NCBI GenBank assembly: GCA_046297455.1
Contig: JBKBIT010000010.1
Coordinates: forward strand, 90,530 to 154,529
Direction: 5' to 3'
Length of the DNA: 64,000 nucleotides
DNA from: ZYF759 sp046297455
GTDB taxonomy: Bacteria > Pseudomonadota > Alphaproteobacteria > Rhizobiales > Rhizobiaceae
How positions within the stretch are numbered: position 1 is the stretch's first letter; the number at the start of each line of letters is the position of its first letter. The position numbers and the translations under genes were made by a program. The notes beneath the pieces were generated by a model that made no database searches, was not told where the DNA came from, and saw nothing but the letters and a program-made list of their open reading frames with translations. Of this stretch, positions 1 through 7,681 are shown piece by piece.

Positions 1-1206
1 CGTCCCGCCCTGTCTTGGCGCAACGGACATCGATGAAACACGCAGGCGCCCGCCGGTCTTCATCACGGCATGGCCGGTCATGACCTCGATGCCGGCAGCG
101 CGGGCCGTCTCGATCGCCTCGCCCTTCGGATCATCGCGGAGATCGACGATGGCAGCGACCTTGGCCCCGGCCTTGTGGAGATCGAGCGCGGCGCCATAGG
201 CGGAATCATTGGCGGTATAGACGCCGACATCGTGCCCAACCGCGACGCCGTAGTGGTTCAGATAGGTGCGCGCGGCCGAGGCGAGCATGATGCCCGGCCG
301 GTCATTGTCGGCAAAGACCATGTGCCGCTCGATGGCGCCGGTGGCGATCACCACGCGGCCGGCCCGCACGCGCCACAGTCGCTCGCGGGGCATATCGGGA
401 TCCGGGGAGGCCAGATGCTCGGTCACCCGTTCGACGAGACCGACCATGTTCTGCGCGTAATAGCCGAAGGCGGTGGTGCGCGGCAGGACACGGACATTGT
501 CCATGGACGACAGCTTCGCGACTGCCGCCTGCGCCCAGTCCCAACCGGATTGGCCGTCTATGGTCGCGCCCGTCTCGTAGTGGAGCGCACCGCCGAAACC
601 TGCCTGCTCGTCGCACAGGATGACCCGCACGCCGGTTTCGGCAGCCGCAAGGGCTGCAGCCAGTCCGGCCGCGCCGCCGCCAACCACCAGCACCTCGCAA
701 TGCGCATGGCGGGAGGCATAGTGGTCAGGATCAGGCTGGTCCGGCGCCGTGCCAAGCCCTGCCGCATTGCGGATCTGCGGCTCGTAGAGATGCTTCCATG
801 CCGCCTTCGGCCACATGAATGTCTTGTAGTAGAAGCCGGCCGAGAAGAACGGCGCGCCCAGATTGTTGACCGCGCCGATGTCGAGCGAAAGCGACGGCCA
901 GCGGTTCTGCGAGACGGCGGTCAGCCCGTCATAGAGTTCCTGCACCGTGGCGCGGACATTCGGCGTCTTGCGCGCGGCATCGCGATGGACGCCAACCAGC
1001 GCGTTGGGTTCTTCCGAGCCGGCAGACAGGATGCCGCGCGGGCGGTGATACTTGAACGAACGGCCGACCAGGTGAATGCCGTTGGCGAGCAGCGCCGAGG
1101 CGAGCGTATCGCCTTGACGCCCCTCGAGCGCGCGGCCGTCGAAGGAGAAGCGGGCGGTCCGGGCCGCACCGAGGCGGCCAGAATTGGAAAGGCGGAAGGC
1201 GGTCAT
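1..1206 (-). CDS. soxA: Sarcosine oxidase alpha subunit, 3' part cut by window edge
   Basis: Large subunit of heterotetrameric sarcosine oxidase, which oxidatively demethylates sarcosine to glycine and passes the one-carbon unit to tetrahydrofolate. The N-terminal 402 residues are visible; the gene continues beyond base 1, since alpha subunits are usually near 1000 residues. An N-terminal segment with SFKYHRPRG is followed by a dinucleotide-binding loop GGGAAG at residues 176-181 (starting LVVGGGAAGLAAAL). The ATG at 1206-1204 overlaps the soxD stop codon (ATGA), so the two are translationally coupled. The order soxB-soxD-soxA is the standard one, and soxG should lie just outside the window. 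Identity is secure from sequence and neighbours. Confidence 0.93.
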   Translation of the reverse strand, partial: MTAFRLSNSGRLGAARTARFSFDGRALEGRQGDTLASALLANGIHLVGRSFKYHRPRGILSAGSEEPNALVGVHRDAARKTPNVRATVQELYDGLTAVSQNRWPSLSLDIGAVNNLGAPFFSAGFYYKTFMWPKAAWKHLYEPQIRNAAGLGTAPDQPDPDHYASRHAHCEVLVVGGGAAGLAAALAAAETGVRVILCDEQAGFGGALHYETGATIDGQSGWDWAQAAVAKLSSMDNVRVLPRTTAFGYYAQNMVGLVERVTEHLASPDPDMPRERLWRVRAGRVVIATGAIERHMVFADNDRPGIMLASAARTYLNHYGVAVGHDVGVYTANDSAYGAALDLHKAGAKVAAIVDLRDDPKGEAIETARAAGIEVMTGHAVMKTGGRLRVSSMSVAPRQGGT

Positions 1207-1496
1207 CCCTTCTGCTCCTCGAGCGGCGGCTTCTTCTCGCCGGCCTTGTAGGTCACGATGAACCGGTCGGACACCGTGTCACGAGCGGCGTTGAAGAAGC
1301 GACCGCAGCCGTGGACGTGACGCCAGCGCTCGAAAACCACGCCCTTGGGATTGGCGCGGAAAAAGAAGAAGCGCTCGAACTCTTCGTCCGAGATATCGGC
1401 GATGTTCTCCGGCCGGGCGATATGCGCCTCGCCGGCATGGCGGAACTCCAGCTCCGGCCTTTCTTCTTCGCAATAGGGACAGCGGATCAACAACAT
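1203..1496 (-). CDS. soxD: Sarcosine oxidase delta subunit
   Basis: 97-residue delta subunit of heterotetrameric sarcosine oxidase. It begins MLLIRCPYCEEERPELEF, with C6 and C9 as the first zinc-binding pair, and carries a second cluster in RHVHGCGRFFNAARD that supplies the remaining His/Cys ligands. Delta subunits are about 90-100 residues and bind zinc structurally; this one is full length. The gene follows soxB after 16 bases and overlaps soxA by four bases, so it belongs to the same transcript. The C-terminus is rich in Lys and Pro. Confidence 0.95.
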   Translation of the reverse strand: MLLIRCPYCEEERPELEFRHAGEAHIARPENIADISDEEFERFFFFRANPKGVVFERWRHVHGCGRFFNAARDTVSDRFIVTYKAGEKKPPLEEQKG

Positions 1497-1512
1497 AGGC
1501 GCGTTTCCCGAT

Positions 1513-2766
1513 TCAGTGCGCGACAGCGGCAGCCGCCGCCTCGTCGATCAGCCGCCCGTTGCGGAAGCGCTCCAGCGTGAAGGGGGCGTTGATCCGGTGC
1601 GGTTCGTCACGGGCAATCGTATGAGCGAAGACATGACCGGAACCGGGCGTTGCCTTGAAGCCACCCGTGCCCCAGCCACAATTGACGTAGAGACCCGGCA
1701 CAGGCGTCTTGGCCAGGATAGGCGAACGATCGGGCGTGACGTCGACGATTCCACCCCAGGAGCGCAGCATCTTCATGCGGGTGAAGACGGGAAACATCTC
1801 GCAGATCGCATCGAGCGTGTGCTCGAGGATGTGCAGCCCGCCCGTCTGCGAATAGGAATAATATTGATCGGTGCCCGCCCCGATGACCAGTTCGCCCTTG
1901 TCGGACTGGGAGATGTAGGCATGCACCGTGTTGGACATGACCACGCAAGGAAAGACCGGCTTGACCGGCTCGGAGACGAGCGCCTGCAGCGGGTAGGATT
2001 CGAGTGGCATGGCAACGCCCGCCATCGCCATCAGCACAGACGTGTGACCGGCGGCGACCACGCCGATCTTGCGGGCGCCGATCGGGCCCTTCGTGGTCTC
2101 GACTCCTGTGACATGGCCATTGGCCGAACGGCGGATGGCGGTGACCTCGCAATTCTGGATGATGTGGACGCCGCGATCGGCAGCAGCGCGCGCATATCCC
2201 CAGGCCACCGCATCGTGACGCGCTGTGCCACCGCGCCGCTGCAGCGCGGCGCCCATGACGGGATAGCGGGCCGACGGCGATATGTTGAGCGGCGGGCAGT
2301 ATTCCTTCGCCTGCTCCGGCGTCAGCCATTCATTGTCGACGCCGTTGAGACGGTTGGCGTGGATGTGCCGCTTGAAGACCTGAACATCGTGGACGTTGTG
2401 GGCAAGCATCATGACGCCGCGCGGCGAATACATGACGTTGTAGTTGAGCGCCTGGGAAAGCCCGTCCCACAGCTTGACCGCATGGTCATACATCGCCGCA
2501 GATTCGTCGTAGAGATAGTTGGAGCGGATGATGGTGGTGTTGCGGCCGGTATTGCCGCCGCCCAGCCAGCCCTTCTCCACCACGGCCACGTTGGTGATGC
2601 CGTGTTCGGCGGCGAGATAATAGGCTGTCGCAAGCCCATGTCCGCCGGCGCCGACAATAACGACGTCGTATTCCTTGCGCGGTTCGGGCGAGGACCATTG
2701 TTCGGGCCACCCCTTGTGGCCACGGAGTGCTTCGCGCGCGATGGCGAACGCGGAATATCTACGCAT
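1513..2766 (-). CDS. soxB: Sarcosine oxidase beta subunit
   Basis: 417-residue flavoprotein subunit that oxidises the amine of sarcosine and carries the covalently bound FMN of the complex. The FAD/NAD-type Rossmann loop is at residues 39-44 (VVIVGAGGHGLATAYYL). H184 lies in GGTARHDAVAWGYA, where the covalent-flavin histidine of beta subunits is expected. The length matches the family (about 405-417). It is the first gene of the visible sox operon. Upstream lie about 310 bases with no gene before divergent rpsU, containing a 16-base inverted repeat at 2930-2945 that could be a control site. Confidence 0.95.
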   Translation of the reverse strand: MRRYSAFAIAREALRGHKGWPEQWSSPEPRKEYDVVIVGAGGHGLATAYYLAAEHGITNVAVVEKGWLGGGNTGRNTTIIRSNYLYDESAAMYDHAVKLWDGLSQALNYNVMYSPRGVMMLAHNVHDVQVFKRHIHANRLNGVDNEWLTPEQAKEYCPPLNISPSARYPVMGAALQRRGGTARHDAVAWGYARAAADRGVHIIQNCEVTAIRRSANGHVTGVETTKGPIGARKIGVVAAGHTSVLMAMAGVAMPLESYPLQALVSEPVKPVFPCVVMSNTVHAYISQSDKGELVIGAGTDQYYSYSQTGGLHILEHTLDAICEMFPVFTRMKMLRSWGGIVDVTPDRSPILAKTPVPGLYVNCGWGTGGFKATPGSGHVFAHTIARDEPHRINAPFTLERFRNGRLIDEAAAAAVAH

Positions 2767-2929
2767 TTTCCAGCCTCTCGTAATCCCTGGCGACGACCGC
2801 GAATTCCGGTCATCACTAACGAAATCGCGCCCGCGCCTTTGCCCTGAATGCGACGGCGGACGGCGTTTTGGGAGCGGGCCGGCTTTGCTTGCGACCAGGC
2901 GAGTGGAGACAAGTGCTCAAGGCCGTTTC

Positions 2930-2945
2930 TTCTTGTGGACAAGAA
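2930..2945. promoter_or_regulatory. 7-bp inverted repeat in the soxB/rpsU intergenic region
   Basis: TTCTTGT-GG-ACAAGAA is a perfect 7+2+7 inverted repeat. It lies about 165 bases upstream of soxB (minus) and 135 bases upstream of rpsU (plus), in an otherwise gene-free stretch of about 310 bases (2767-3080). A weak plus-strand promoter is conceivable here (CTTGTG at 2932, TGCTAA at 2956, 18-base spacer). I see no small gene in the rest of the stretch. A regulator-binding role is inference from symmetry only. Confidence 0.35.
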
Positions 2946-3080
2946 TAGGTGATTCTGCTAATGCCAAGATCAATCCGCCGCGCCTGACGCAGCGGAACCG
3001 CTTGGCTTTTGCTCCAGAGAGAGGGCCATTCGGAGGATCAGCAACCCGGCCACTGCCGCAACGCAACGACAGGAACGCAC

Positions 3081-3314
3081 GTGCAGGTACTCGTCCGCGA
3101 CAATAACGTCGACCAGGCGCTTCGCGCATTGAAGAAGAAGATGCAGCGCGAAGGCATTTTCCGCGAAATGAAGATGCGCGGCCATTATGAGAAGCCATCC
3201 GAGAAGCGCGCCCGCGAAAAGGCGGAGGCTGTGCGCCGCGCCCGCAAGCTGGCACGCAAGCGCGCCCAGCGCGAAGGCCTCGTTGGCGGTGGACGGGTCG
3301 CGCCGGCGCGCTGA
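3081..3314 (+). CDS. rpsU: 30S ribosomal protein S21
   Basis: 77-residue small-subunit ribosomal protein with the conserved alphaproteobacterial core QVLVRDNNVDQAL and KKMQREGIFREMKMRGHYE, and a basic C-terminal tail (RRARKLARKRAQREG). The start is GTG at 3081, with AGGAA at 3071-3075 five bases upstream; the next upstream in-frame ATG would add about 24 residues that do not belong to S21. A Rho-independent-type hairpin follows at 3349-3382, so it is probably a single-gene transcript. Confidence 0.96.
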   Translation: MQVLVRDNNVDQALRALKKKMQREGIFREMKMRGHYEKPSEKRAREKAEAVRRARKLARKRAQREGLVGGGRVAPAR

Positions 3315-3348
3315 TGCGCCGCGATTTCGTCCTTTTCGGGCAGTAGAC

Positions 3349-3382
3349 AAGGTGGCGCGATGCGAATCGTCGCCGCCTTTTT
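3349..3382 (+). terminator. Probable Rho-independent terminator after rpsU
   Basis: The sequence AAGGTGGCGCGAT, a GCGA loop and ATCGTCGCCGCCTT can pair with one bulge and a G-U pair, and is followed directly by a T run (CTTTTTCG). It lies 35 bases after the rpsU stop and before the TPR lipoprotein gene, which suggests that the two are transcribed separately. Confidence 0.6.
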
Positions 3383-3439
3383 CGTTTGGAACGGGTTCGT
3401 TCCCACAACGGACAGAGCAGCAGAGGGGTTAGGACCGCG

Positions 3440-4291
3440 ATGACGTTGTTTGGCAGGATGACCGGCTCGACCAGGATCGTCGCCGCACCGGCTGCGCTTC
3501 TGGCGCTTGTCGCGCTGGCGGGCTGCCAGACGGCGACCGGGCCGCTTGGCGAGGTCGCCGGCATCGAGGCCGCGCAGGCATCGGAGGAAAACATCTCCTC
3601 GCTGTCCGCCGTCATCCAGCGCAACCCGAACGACGCCGAGGCCTATAATGTTCGCGGCTCGGCCTATGGGCGCGGCGGCCGCTACCAGGAAGCGATCTCT
3701 GACTTCAACCGGGCGATCGAACTCAATCCCCGCTTCTACCAGGCCTATGCAAACCGCGCCCTGATCCACCGCTTCATGGGCAACCAGCAGGCCGCGCTTG
3801 CCGACTACAACCGGGCGCTGGAAATCAACTCGCGCTACGACGTCGCCTATATCGGGCGCGGCAATCTCTATCGCCTCGCCGGACGTTCGAACGAGGCATT
3901 CCAGGATTTCGAGCGCGCCATCCAGCTCGACACCACGGATGCGCGCGCCTTCCACAATCGCGGGCTGCTCTACCAGGGCCGCGGCCAGCACGACTACGCG
4001 ATCGAGGACTTCGCCCGGGCGATCTCGCTGGCACCCGGAACCGCTGCGCCCTACAACGCGCGCGGTCTCTCCTATCTGGCGCGCGACGACGAGGACAACG
4101 CGCTGTCCGACTTCAACACCGCGATCCAGCTCGACCGCCGCGACGCGGAAGGCTGGACCTATCAGGGACTCGTCCTGGAGCGCCGGGGCGACCGCGAGAG
4201 GGCATCGCGCTCCTTTGCGGAAGCGGTGCGGCTCGACCCCGATTTCGAACCGGCGCGAAACGGCCTGGCCCGCACGCGCGGCGCCAGCTGA
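3440..4291 (+). CDS. TPR-repeat lipoprotein (NlpI-like)
   Basis: 283-residue predicted lipoprotein. The hydrophobic leader ends in a lipobox LVALAGC with C29 as the lipidated residue. The rest is a chain of about six tetratricopeptide repeats, visible as recurring motifs such as AYNVRGSAYGRGGRYQEAI, ANRALIHRFMGNQQAAL and AFHNRGLLYQGRGQHDYAI. Such TPR lipoproteins act as scaffolds at the cell envelope; no specific partner can be named. The ATG at 3440 is chosen because it precedes the signal peptide and a GAGGGGTTAGGA purine stretch lies just upstream. The downstream gene starts 16 bases after its stop. Confidence 0.88.
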   Translation: MTLFGRMTGSTRIVAAPAALLALVALAGCQTATGPLGEVAGIEAAQASEENISSLSAVIQRNPNDAEAYNVRGSAYGRGGRYQEAISDFNRAIELNPRFYQAYANRALIHRFMGNQQAALADYNRALEINSRYDVAYIGRGNLYRLAGRSNEAFQDFERAIQLDTTDARAFHNRGLLYQGRGQHDYAIEDFARAISLAPGTAAPYNARGLSYLARDDEDNALSDFNTAIQLDRRDAEGWTYQGLVLERRGDRERASRSFAEAVRLDPDFEPARNGLARTRGAS

Positions 4292-4307
4292 TCTGGCAAG
4301 TCCCGGC

Positions 4308-4907
4308 GTGAACTGCCTCGTCGTCTTTGCCCATCCCCTGCCCGACAGCCTGAACGGTCGGTTCCTGAAATGCGTCATGGCCGAGCTCGAGGCTGCAGGT
4401 CACGACGTCACTCTACTCGATCTCTACCGGCTCGATTTCGACCCGCGGCTGAGTTCGGCCGAGCGGTCGCTCCATTACGATGCGGAAGCGGCTCGGGGCA
4501 TCGCCCATGAGCACACGAGACTGCTCGAAGCAGCTGACGCGCTGGTGCTGGTCTTCCCGACCTGGTGGTTCGGCCTTCCCGCCATCCTGAAGGGCTGGTT
4601 CGACCGCTGTTTCGGCCCCGGCGTCGGTTTCCTCCATGCCGAGGAAAAGGGCGGACCGATCCGGCCGGCCCTGACCGGGCTGAAGCATTTCCAGGCCGTC
4701 ACCACGCTCGGTTCGCCCTGGTGGATCGACACATTCGTGATGTGGCGGCCGGTGCGGCGCATGCTCAAGATCGCCCTTGCCAAGGGCTGTGCCCCGCAGG
4801 CGCGGTTCGACTTTGTGGCCCTGCACGGGGCCGACAATGTCGAGGAAGCACGAGCAGCTGACTTCGAGACGAAGATCCGCCGCATGCTGGCAGGCCTCAA
4901 GGGCTGA
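4308..4907 (+). CDS. Flavodoxin-fold NAD(P)H oxidoreductase (NQO1/KefF-like)
   Basis: 199-residue protein of the NAD(P)H:quinone oxidoreductase / modulator-of-drug-activity family. It opens with the flavodoxin pattern CLVVFAHPLPDSLNGRF (phosphate-binding loop) and carries LVLVFPTWWFGLPAILKGWF, the typical FMN-contacting loop, and the family motif FGPGVGF. It would be a soluble FMN or FAD protein reducing quinones or other electrophiles with NAD(P)H; the natural substrate is unknown. GTG at 4308 is the first in-frame start after the upstream TPR gene. Convergent with the next gene, five bases apart. Confidence 0.85.
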   Translation: MNCLVVFAHPLPDSLNGRFLKCVMAELEAAGHDVTLLDLYRLDFDPRLSSAERSLHYDAEAARGIAHEHTRLLEAADALVLVFPTWWFGLPAILKGWFDRCFGPGVGFLHAEEKGGPIRPALTGLKHFQAVTTLGSPWWIDTFVMWRPVRRMLKIALAKGCAPQARFDFVALHGADNVEEARAADFETKIRRMLAGLKG

Positions 4908-4912
4908 GCCCC

Positions 4913-6322
4913 CTATTCCAGCAGATGCCGGATGGAATTGGCGTAATAGGTCAGAAGAAGCTTCTCGTCGGGGTTGGCGCGGTAGAGCCATTCGTCATTG
5001 GCGACCACCAGATGGCGCAGGGTGAGCATGCGCAGGCCGGCGCCAACGGCATAATCGCGGTCGGCGCGCGGAATATGGACATGGGCGCCCTCGGCCTCCA
5101 GCCGCTCGATCAGGCCGAAGACCGCCGATTTGAGCTCGAACTCGCTGATCCAGCGGTCTCCGCTTTGAAGGAACACATAGGATGCGAGCGCCACGGGCAG
5201 CGCCGGCACGATGGCACCGATCGATGAAATCAGGTCGCGGCCGAGACGCTCGATGGCAGCGAACCGTTCCTCGCGCGGCAGTTCGGCGAAGGCCACGCCA
5301 TGGTCGCGCTGCCATTTTTCCAGCGAGATCGGCCGCCCGAAACTGACGCAGGCATAGCCGAAACGATAGAGTCTGCCCTGGAAGCGCAGCTTGATCAGGT
5401 TCCAGGCGAAGCCGAAGATGGCGCCAGCCCGCACCCGGAAATCGCGGCCAGTGATTTCCCGTTCGGCCTTGGCTGTCAGAATGCGGTCCTCGATGACGCG
5501 GTCATAATTGAGACCTACCGGCACGAAGACGATGTCGCGGGCGCGCGGATCGAACTCGGAGACCATGTAGGAGAGCAGGCCGAGGCGCGGCTCCTTCAGG
5601 AGACCGTCGCGCGTCAGCCCGCCTTCGGGGAACACGGCCTGTGTGACGCCCTCGCGCGTCGCCATCGCCACATAGCGGCCGAGCACGCGACGGTAGAGCT
5701 CGTCGCCGGAATTGCGGCGGATGAAATAGGCGCCCATGGAGCGGATCAGGCTCTGCAGCAGCCAGACCCGCGCCCATTCGCCGACCGCATAGGAGAGCGA
5801 GGCGCGGTTCGACGCCATGTAGGTGACCAGCACGTAGTCCATGTTGGAACGGTGGTTCATGACGAAGATGACGGTGGCCTCGGGATCGATGCCGCGCAGC
5901 GCCTCGTCGTCAGAATAGCCGAGCCGGACGCGGTAGACGAATTCCGACAGCCAGCGTGCGGCACGCGTGCCGAAGCCGAAATAGGTATTGACCGAGAAGG
6001 ACGGCACGATCTCGCGCGCATAGCGCTCCGCCTTCTTCATCACGACGGCACGCGGCGAGCCGGTTTCGCGCGCTTCGGCCTCCACGGCCTCAAGCACCTT
6101 GGGATCGTAGACGAGACGGTCGACATGGGTCTGCCAGCGCGTCAGCCGGAAGGGCTGGATGCGCAATTGCAGGCGATCGTTCAACTCGTCGATCGCCTCG
6201 TTGACGCGGCGGCGGAAAAACCAGCGCACCGACGGCGCGAAGATGCGGTCGGCAACGCCGATGGCGGCGAAGATGACGAGCAGCACCACCAGCCAAAGCG
6301 GCAGGCCGATCGAAGAGGTCAT
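4913..6322 (-). CDS. PlsB-like 1-acyltransferase (glycerol-3-phosphate acyltransferase family)
   Basis: 469-residue membrane-anchored acyltransferase. One N-terminal transmembrane helix (about residues 6-25) precedes the catalytic domain. The catalytic HX4D box is seen as NHRSNMDYVL, followed by an FIRRNSGDELYRR substrate-binding block and the third motif FPEGGLTRDG. These are the hallmarks of glycerophospholipid acyltransferases of the PlsB/GPAT group. The expected reaction is acylation of glycerol-3-phosphate at the inner membrane. It is shorter than E. coli PlsB (about 800 residues), as is usual for this alphaproteobacterial type. It stands alone, with no obvious operon partner. Confidence 0.85.
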   Translation of the reverse strand: MTSSIGLPLWLVVLLVIFAAIGVADRIFAPSVRWFFRRRVNEAIDELNDRLQLRIQPFRLTRWQTHVDRLVYDPKVLEAVEAEARETGSPRAVVMKKAERYAREIVPSFSVNTYFGFGTRAARWLSEFVYRVRLGYSDDEALRGIDPEATVIFVMNHRSNMDYVLVTYMASNRASLSYAVGEWARVWLLQSLIRSMGAYFIRRNSGDELYRRVLGRYVAMATREGVTQAVFPEGGLTRDGLLKEPRLGLLSYMVSEFDPRARDIVFVPVGLNYDRVIEDRILTAKAEREITGRDFRVRAGAIFGFAWNLIKLRFQGRLYRFGYACVSFGRPISLEKWQRDHGVAFAELPREERFAAIERLGRDLISSIGAIVPALPVALASYVFLQSGDRWISEFELKSAVFGLIERLEAEGAHVHIPRADRDYAVGAGLRMLTLRHLVVANDEWLYRANPDEKLLLTYYANSIRHLLE

Positions 6323-6436
6323 GCCACCGCGCCCTCCCTCGGTTGGATACCGCGCACAGGCTGGTGCATTGCCGGCCGGATTGCAATGCCGGCAGCAGAT
6401 CGGAAGTGACAGCCATGTCGGGTTTACGACGCGGCT

Positions 6437-6871
6437 TCATGACGTGTCGGGTGCCGGAAGCGCGGCCGGACCGAACCAACTCGAACCTCCACAGGCGCGG
6501 CATGAAGGCTGGACGCGATCGATGGACGGCGGCGCCGGTGGCGGCGAAAGGATTTCCGTCGTCCAATGTGCGAGGATAAGAGCGAGCACCCGCAGGCTGA
6601 AAGCCAGGCGGGCAGCCTCGGCGGGACCGGACTGCGCCGCGAGAGGCAATCGGGGCGGTATCGGCTGCAGCGGCGGGCGGCCCGCTGCAGCCAACGGAAT
6701 GCCGCAAGCGAACGCAAAGGCAACCGTTTCGGCATGGCGCAGGACGGCGAGAACGATGACGCGGACGGGCACAGCCATGGAGCCCGCGCGTTCGGCGAGC
6801 TGTGCCAGGGCAAGCAGCAGCGCGACGATGCGCCGTAACGCTCTTGCCTCGCCTTGCACGTCCCACCTCAT
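6437..6871 (-). CDS. Conserved hypothetical protein, about 144 aa
   Basis: I recognise no characterised family. The N-terminal two thirds are Ala/Leu/Arg-rich and helical (EARALRRIVALLLALAQLAE), with two hydrophobic segments that could be membrane helices. The C-terminal third is Pro-rich and contains a Cys pair. It resembles short unnamed proteins I recall from other rhizobia with the same ARALRRIVALLLALA motif, which is why I keep it. The ATG at 6871 is preferred because GGGAG lies six bases upstream; a longer TTG start at 6889 has no such site. Coding status is moderately sure, function unknown. Confidence 0.55.
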   Translation of the reverse strand: MRWDVQGEARALRRIVALLLALAQLAERAGSMAVPVRVIVLAVLRHAETVAFAFACGIPLAAAGRPPLQPIPPRLPLAAQSGPAEAARLAFSLRVLALILAHWTTEILSPPPAPPSIDRVQPSCRACGGSSWFGPAALPAPDTS

Positions 6872-6966
6872 CTCCATCTCCCACAACAAGCGAGTGGGAT
6901 TCTACGATGGGCGCAAAAAGCGTGGATAGAATTTTTCCGCGCGGCGGCCAGAGGGCCTTGAGGAAG

Positions 6967-7356
6967 CTAGGCCGGGAGCGCCGAACGGATGTCGGTCTGG
7001 GAAAAATCGTTGCCGACATAGAGCAGCGGCCAGTCGCGCTCGGCGGCCAGCGCGTAGGCAAAACAATCGCCGAAATTCAGCGAGGCGGGATGAAAACCCC
7101 TGCCCCAGCGGCGATAGGCGTCTGCGACGAGCATCACCCGAGCGGCCGAAACCTCGACGATCTCCATTTCGATACCGCCGACAAGTCGCTCCAGGTTTTG
7201 GCGCAACCCGCGACCGTCAGCAACGATCAACGATTCCACAAGCGTGGCGGCCGAGATCGCGAGAGCGCCCCCCGTTTCGAGTGCGGACTGACAGGAATCC
7301 GCCTCCGGCTCATCGAGGATGATGGCGATGAGCGCGGACGAATCGACGACGATCAA
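6967..7356 (-). CDS. vapC: VapC-type PIN-domain ribonuclease toxin
   Basis: 129-residue PIN-domain protein. The acidic catalytic set is present: D5 in MIVVDSSALIAI, E41 in AATLVESLIV, D97 in LNFGDCFAYALA and D117 in YVGNDF. This LNFGDC...NDF arrangement is typical of type II VapC toxins, which cleave RNA in the absence of their antitoxin. Its ATG overlaps the stop codon of the antitoxin gene (ATGA), so synthesis is coupled. With all acidic residues present it is likely active. It lies alone between a hypothetical gene and a hydrolase gene, as mobile toxin-antitoxin cassettes often do. Confidence 0.9.
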   Translation of the reverse strand: MIVVDSSALIAIILDEPEADSCQSALETGGALAISAATLVESLIVADGRGLRQNLERLVGGIEMEIVEVSAARVMLVADAYRRWGRGFHPASLNFGDCFAYALAAERDWPLLYVGNDFSQTDIRSALPA

Positions 7357-7610
7357 CCGGGCAGCCCATCATCGCCGTAGAGAAAATCCTGACTGCGCGC
7401 GGCGCACGGTCCGGGAAGCGCCTTTCCCCGGCTGGCCGCCCTCACCTCATCGATCACGGCCCGGCGCTCGGCCGGCGTCCGCATTGGCTTCAGCGCAACC
7501 AGCTTTGCGGCCGGCTGGCCGTGCCGCGTCAACACGACCTCCTCGCCGGCTTCCGCCCGCCGGACGAGTTCGGTGAGCTGTGCCTTGGCATCGGTGACGG
7601 ATATGTTCAT
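7353..7610 (-). CDS. vapB: Phd/YefM-type antitoxin of the PIN toxin
   Basis: 85-residue antitoxin. MNISVTDAKAQLTELVRRAE followed by EEVVLTRHGQPAAKLV is the Phd/YefM DNA-binding fold; the C-terminal half (about residues 45-85) would wrap the toxin. The start at 7610 is chosen because MNISVTDAKAQ is the usual N-terminus of the family; 19 further in-frame codons upstream overlap the likely operator repeats. It precedes the toxin with a four-base overlap and should repress its own promoter together with VapC. Confidence 0.88.
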   Translation of the reverse strand: MNISVTDAKAQLTELVRRAEAGEEVVLTRHGQPAAKLVALKPMRTPAERRAVIDEVRAASRGKALPGPCAARSQDFLYGDDGLPG

Positions 7611-7618
7611 GGGGATAA

Positions 7619-7650
7619 AATGGTCCATTGAATGGTCCAGGTCAATGGAC
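7619..7650. promoter_or_regulatory. Repeated operator of the vapBC pair
   Basis: AATGGTCCA occurs twice (7619-7627 and 7631-7639), 12 bases apart. TCCATTGA at 7624-7631 and TCAATGGA at 7642-7649 form an inverted repeat. The block lies directly upstream of the antitoxin ATG, where Phd/VapB autorepressors bind. Binding by this antitoxin is inferred from position and symmetry. Confidence 0.5.
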
Positions 7651-7681
7651 GTGATCGTCGGCCGCACTGGGCCGATGATCC

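Noticed and set aside
70..1251. 393-codon open frame opposite soxA on the plus strand
   Set aside because: It is the mirror frame of a clear sarcosine oxidase gene in GC-rich DNA and shows no family motifs.
3386..3439. Upstream start for the TPR lipoprotein
   Set aside because: It would add 18 polar residues before the signal peptide and overlap the terminator of rpsU.
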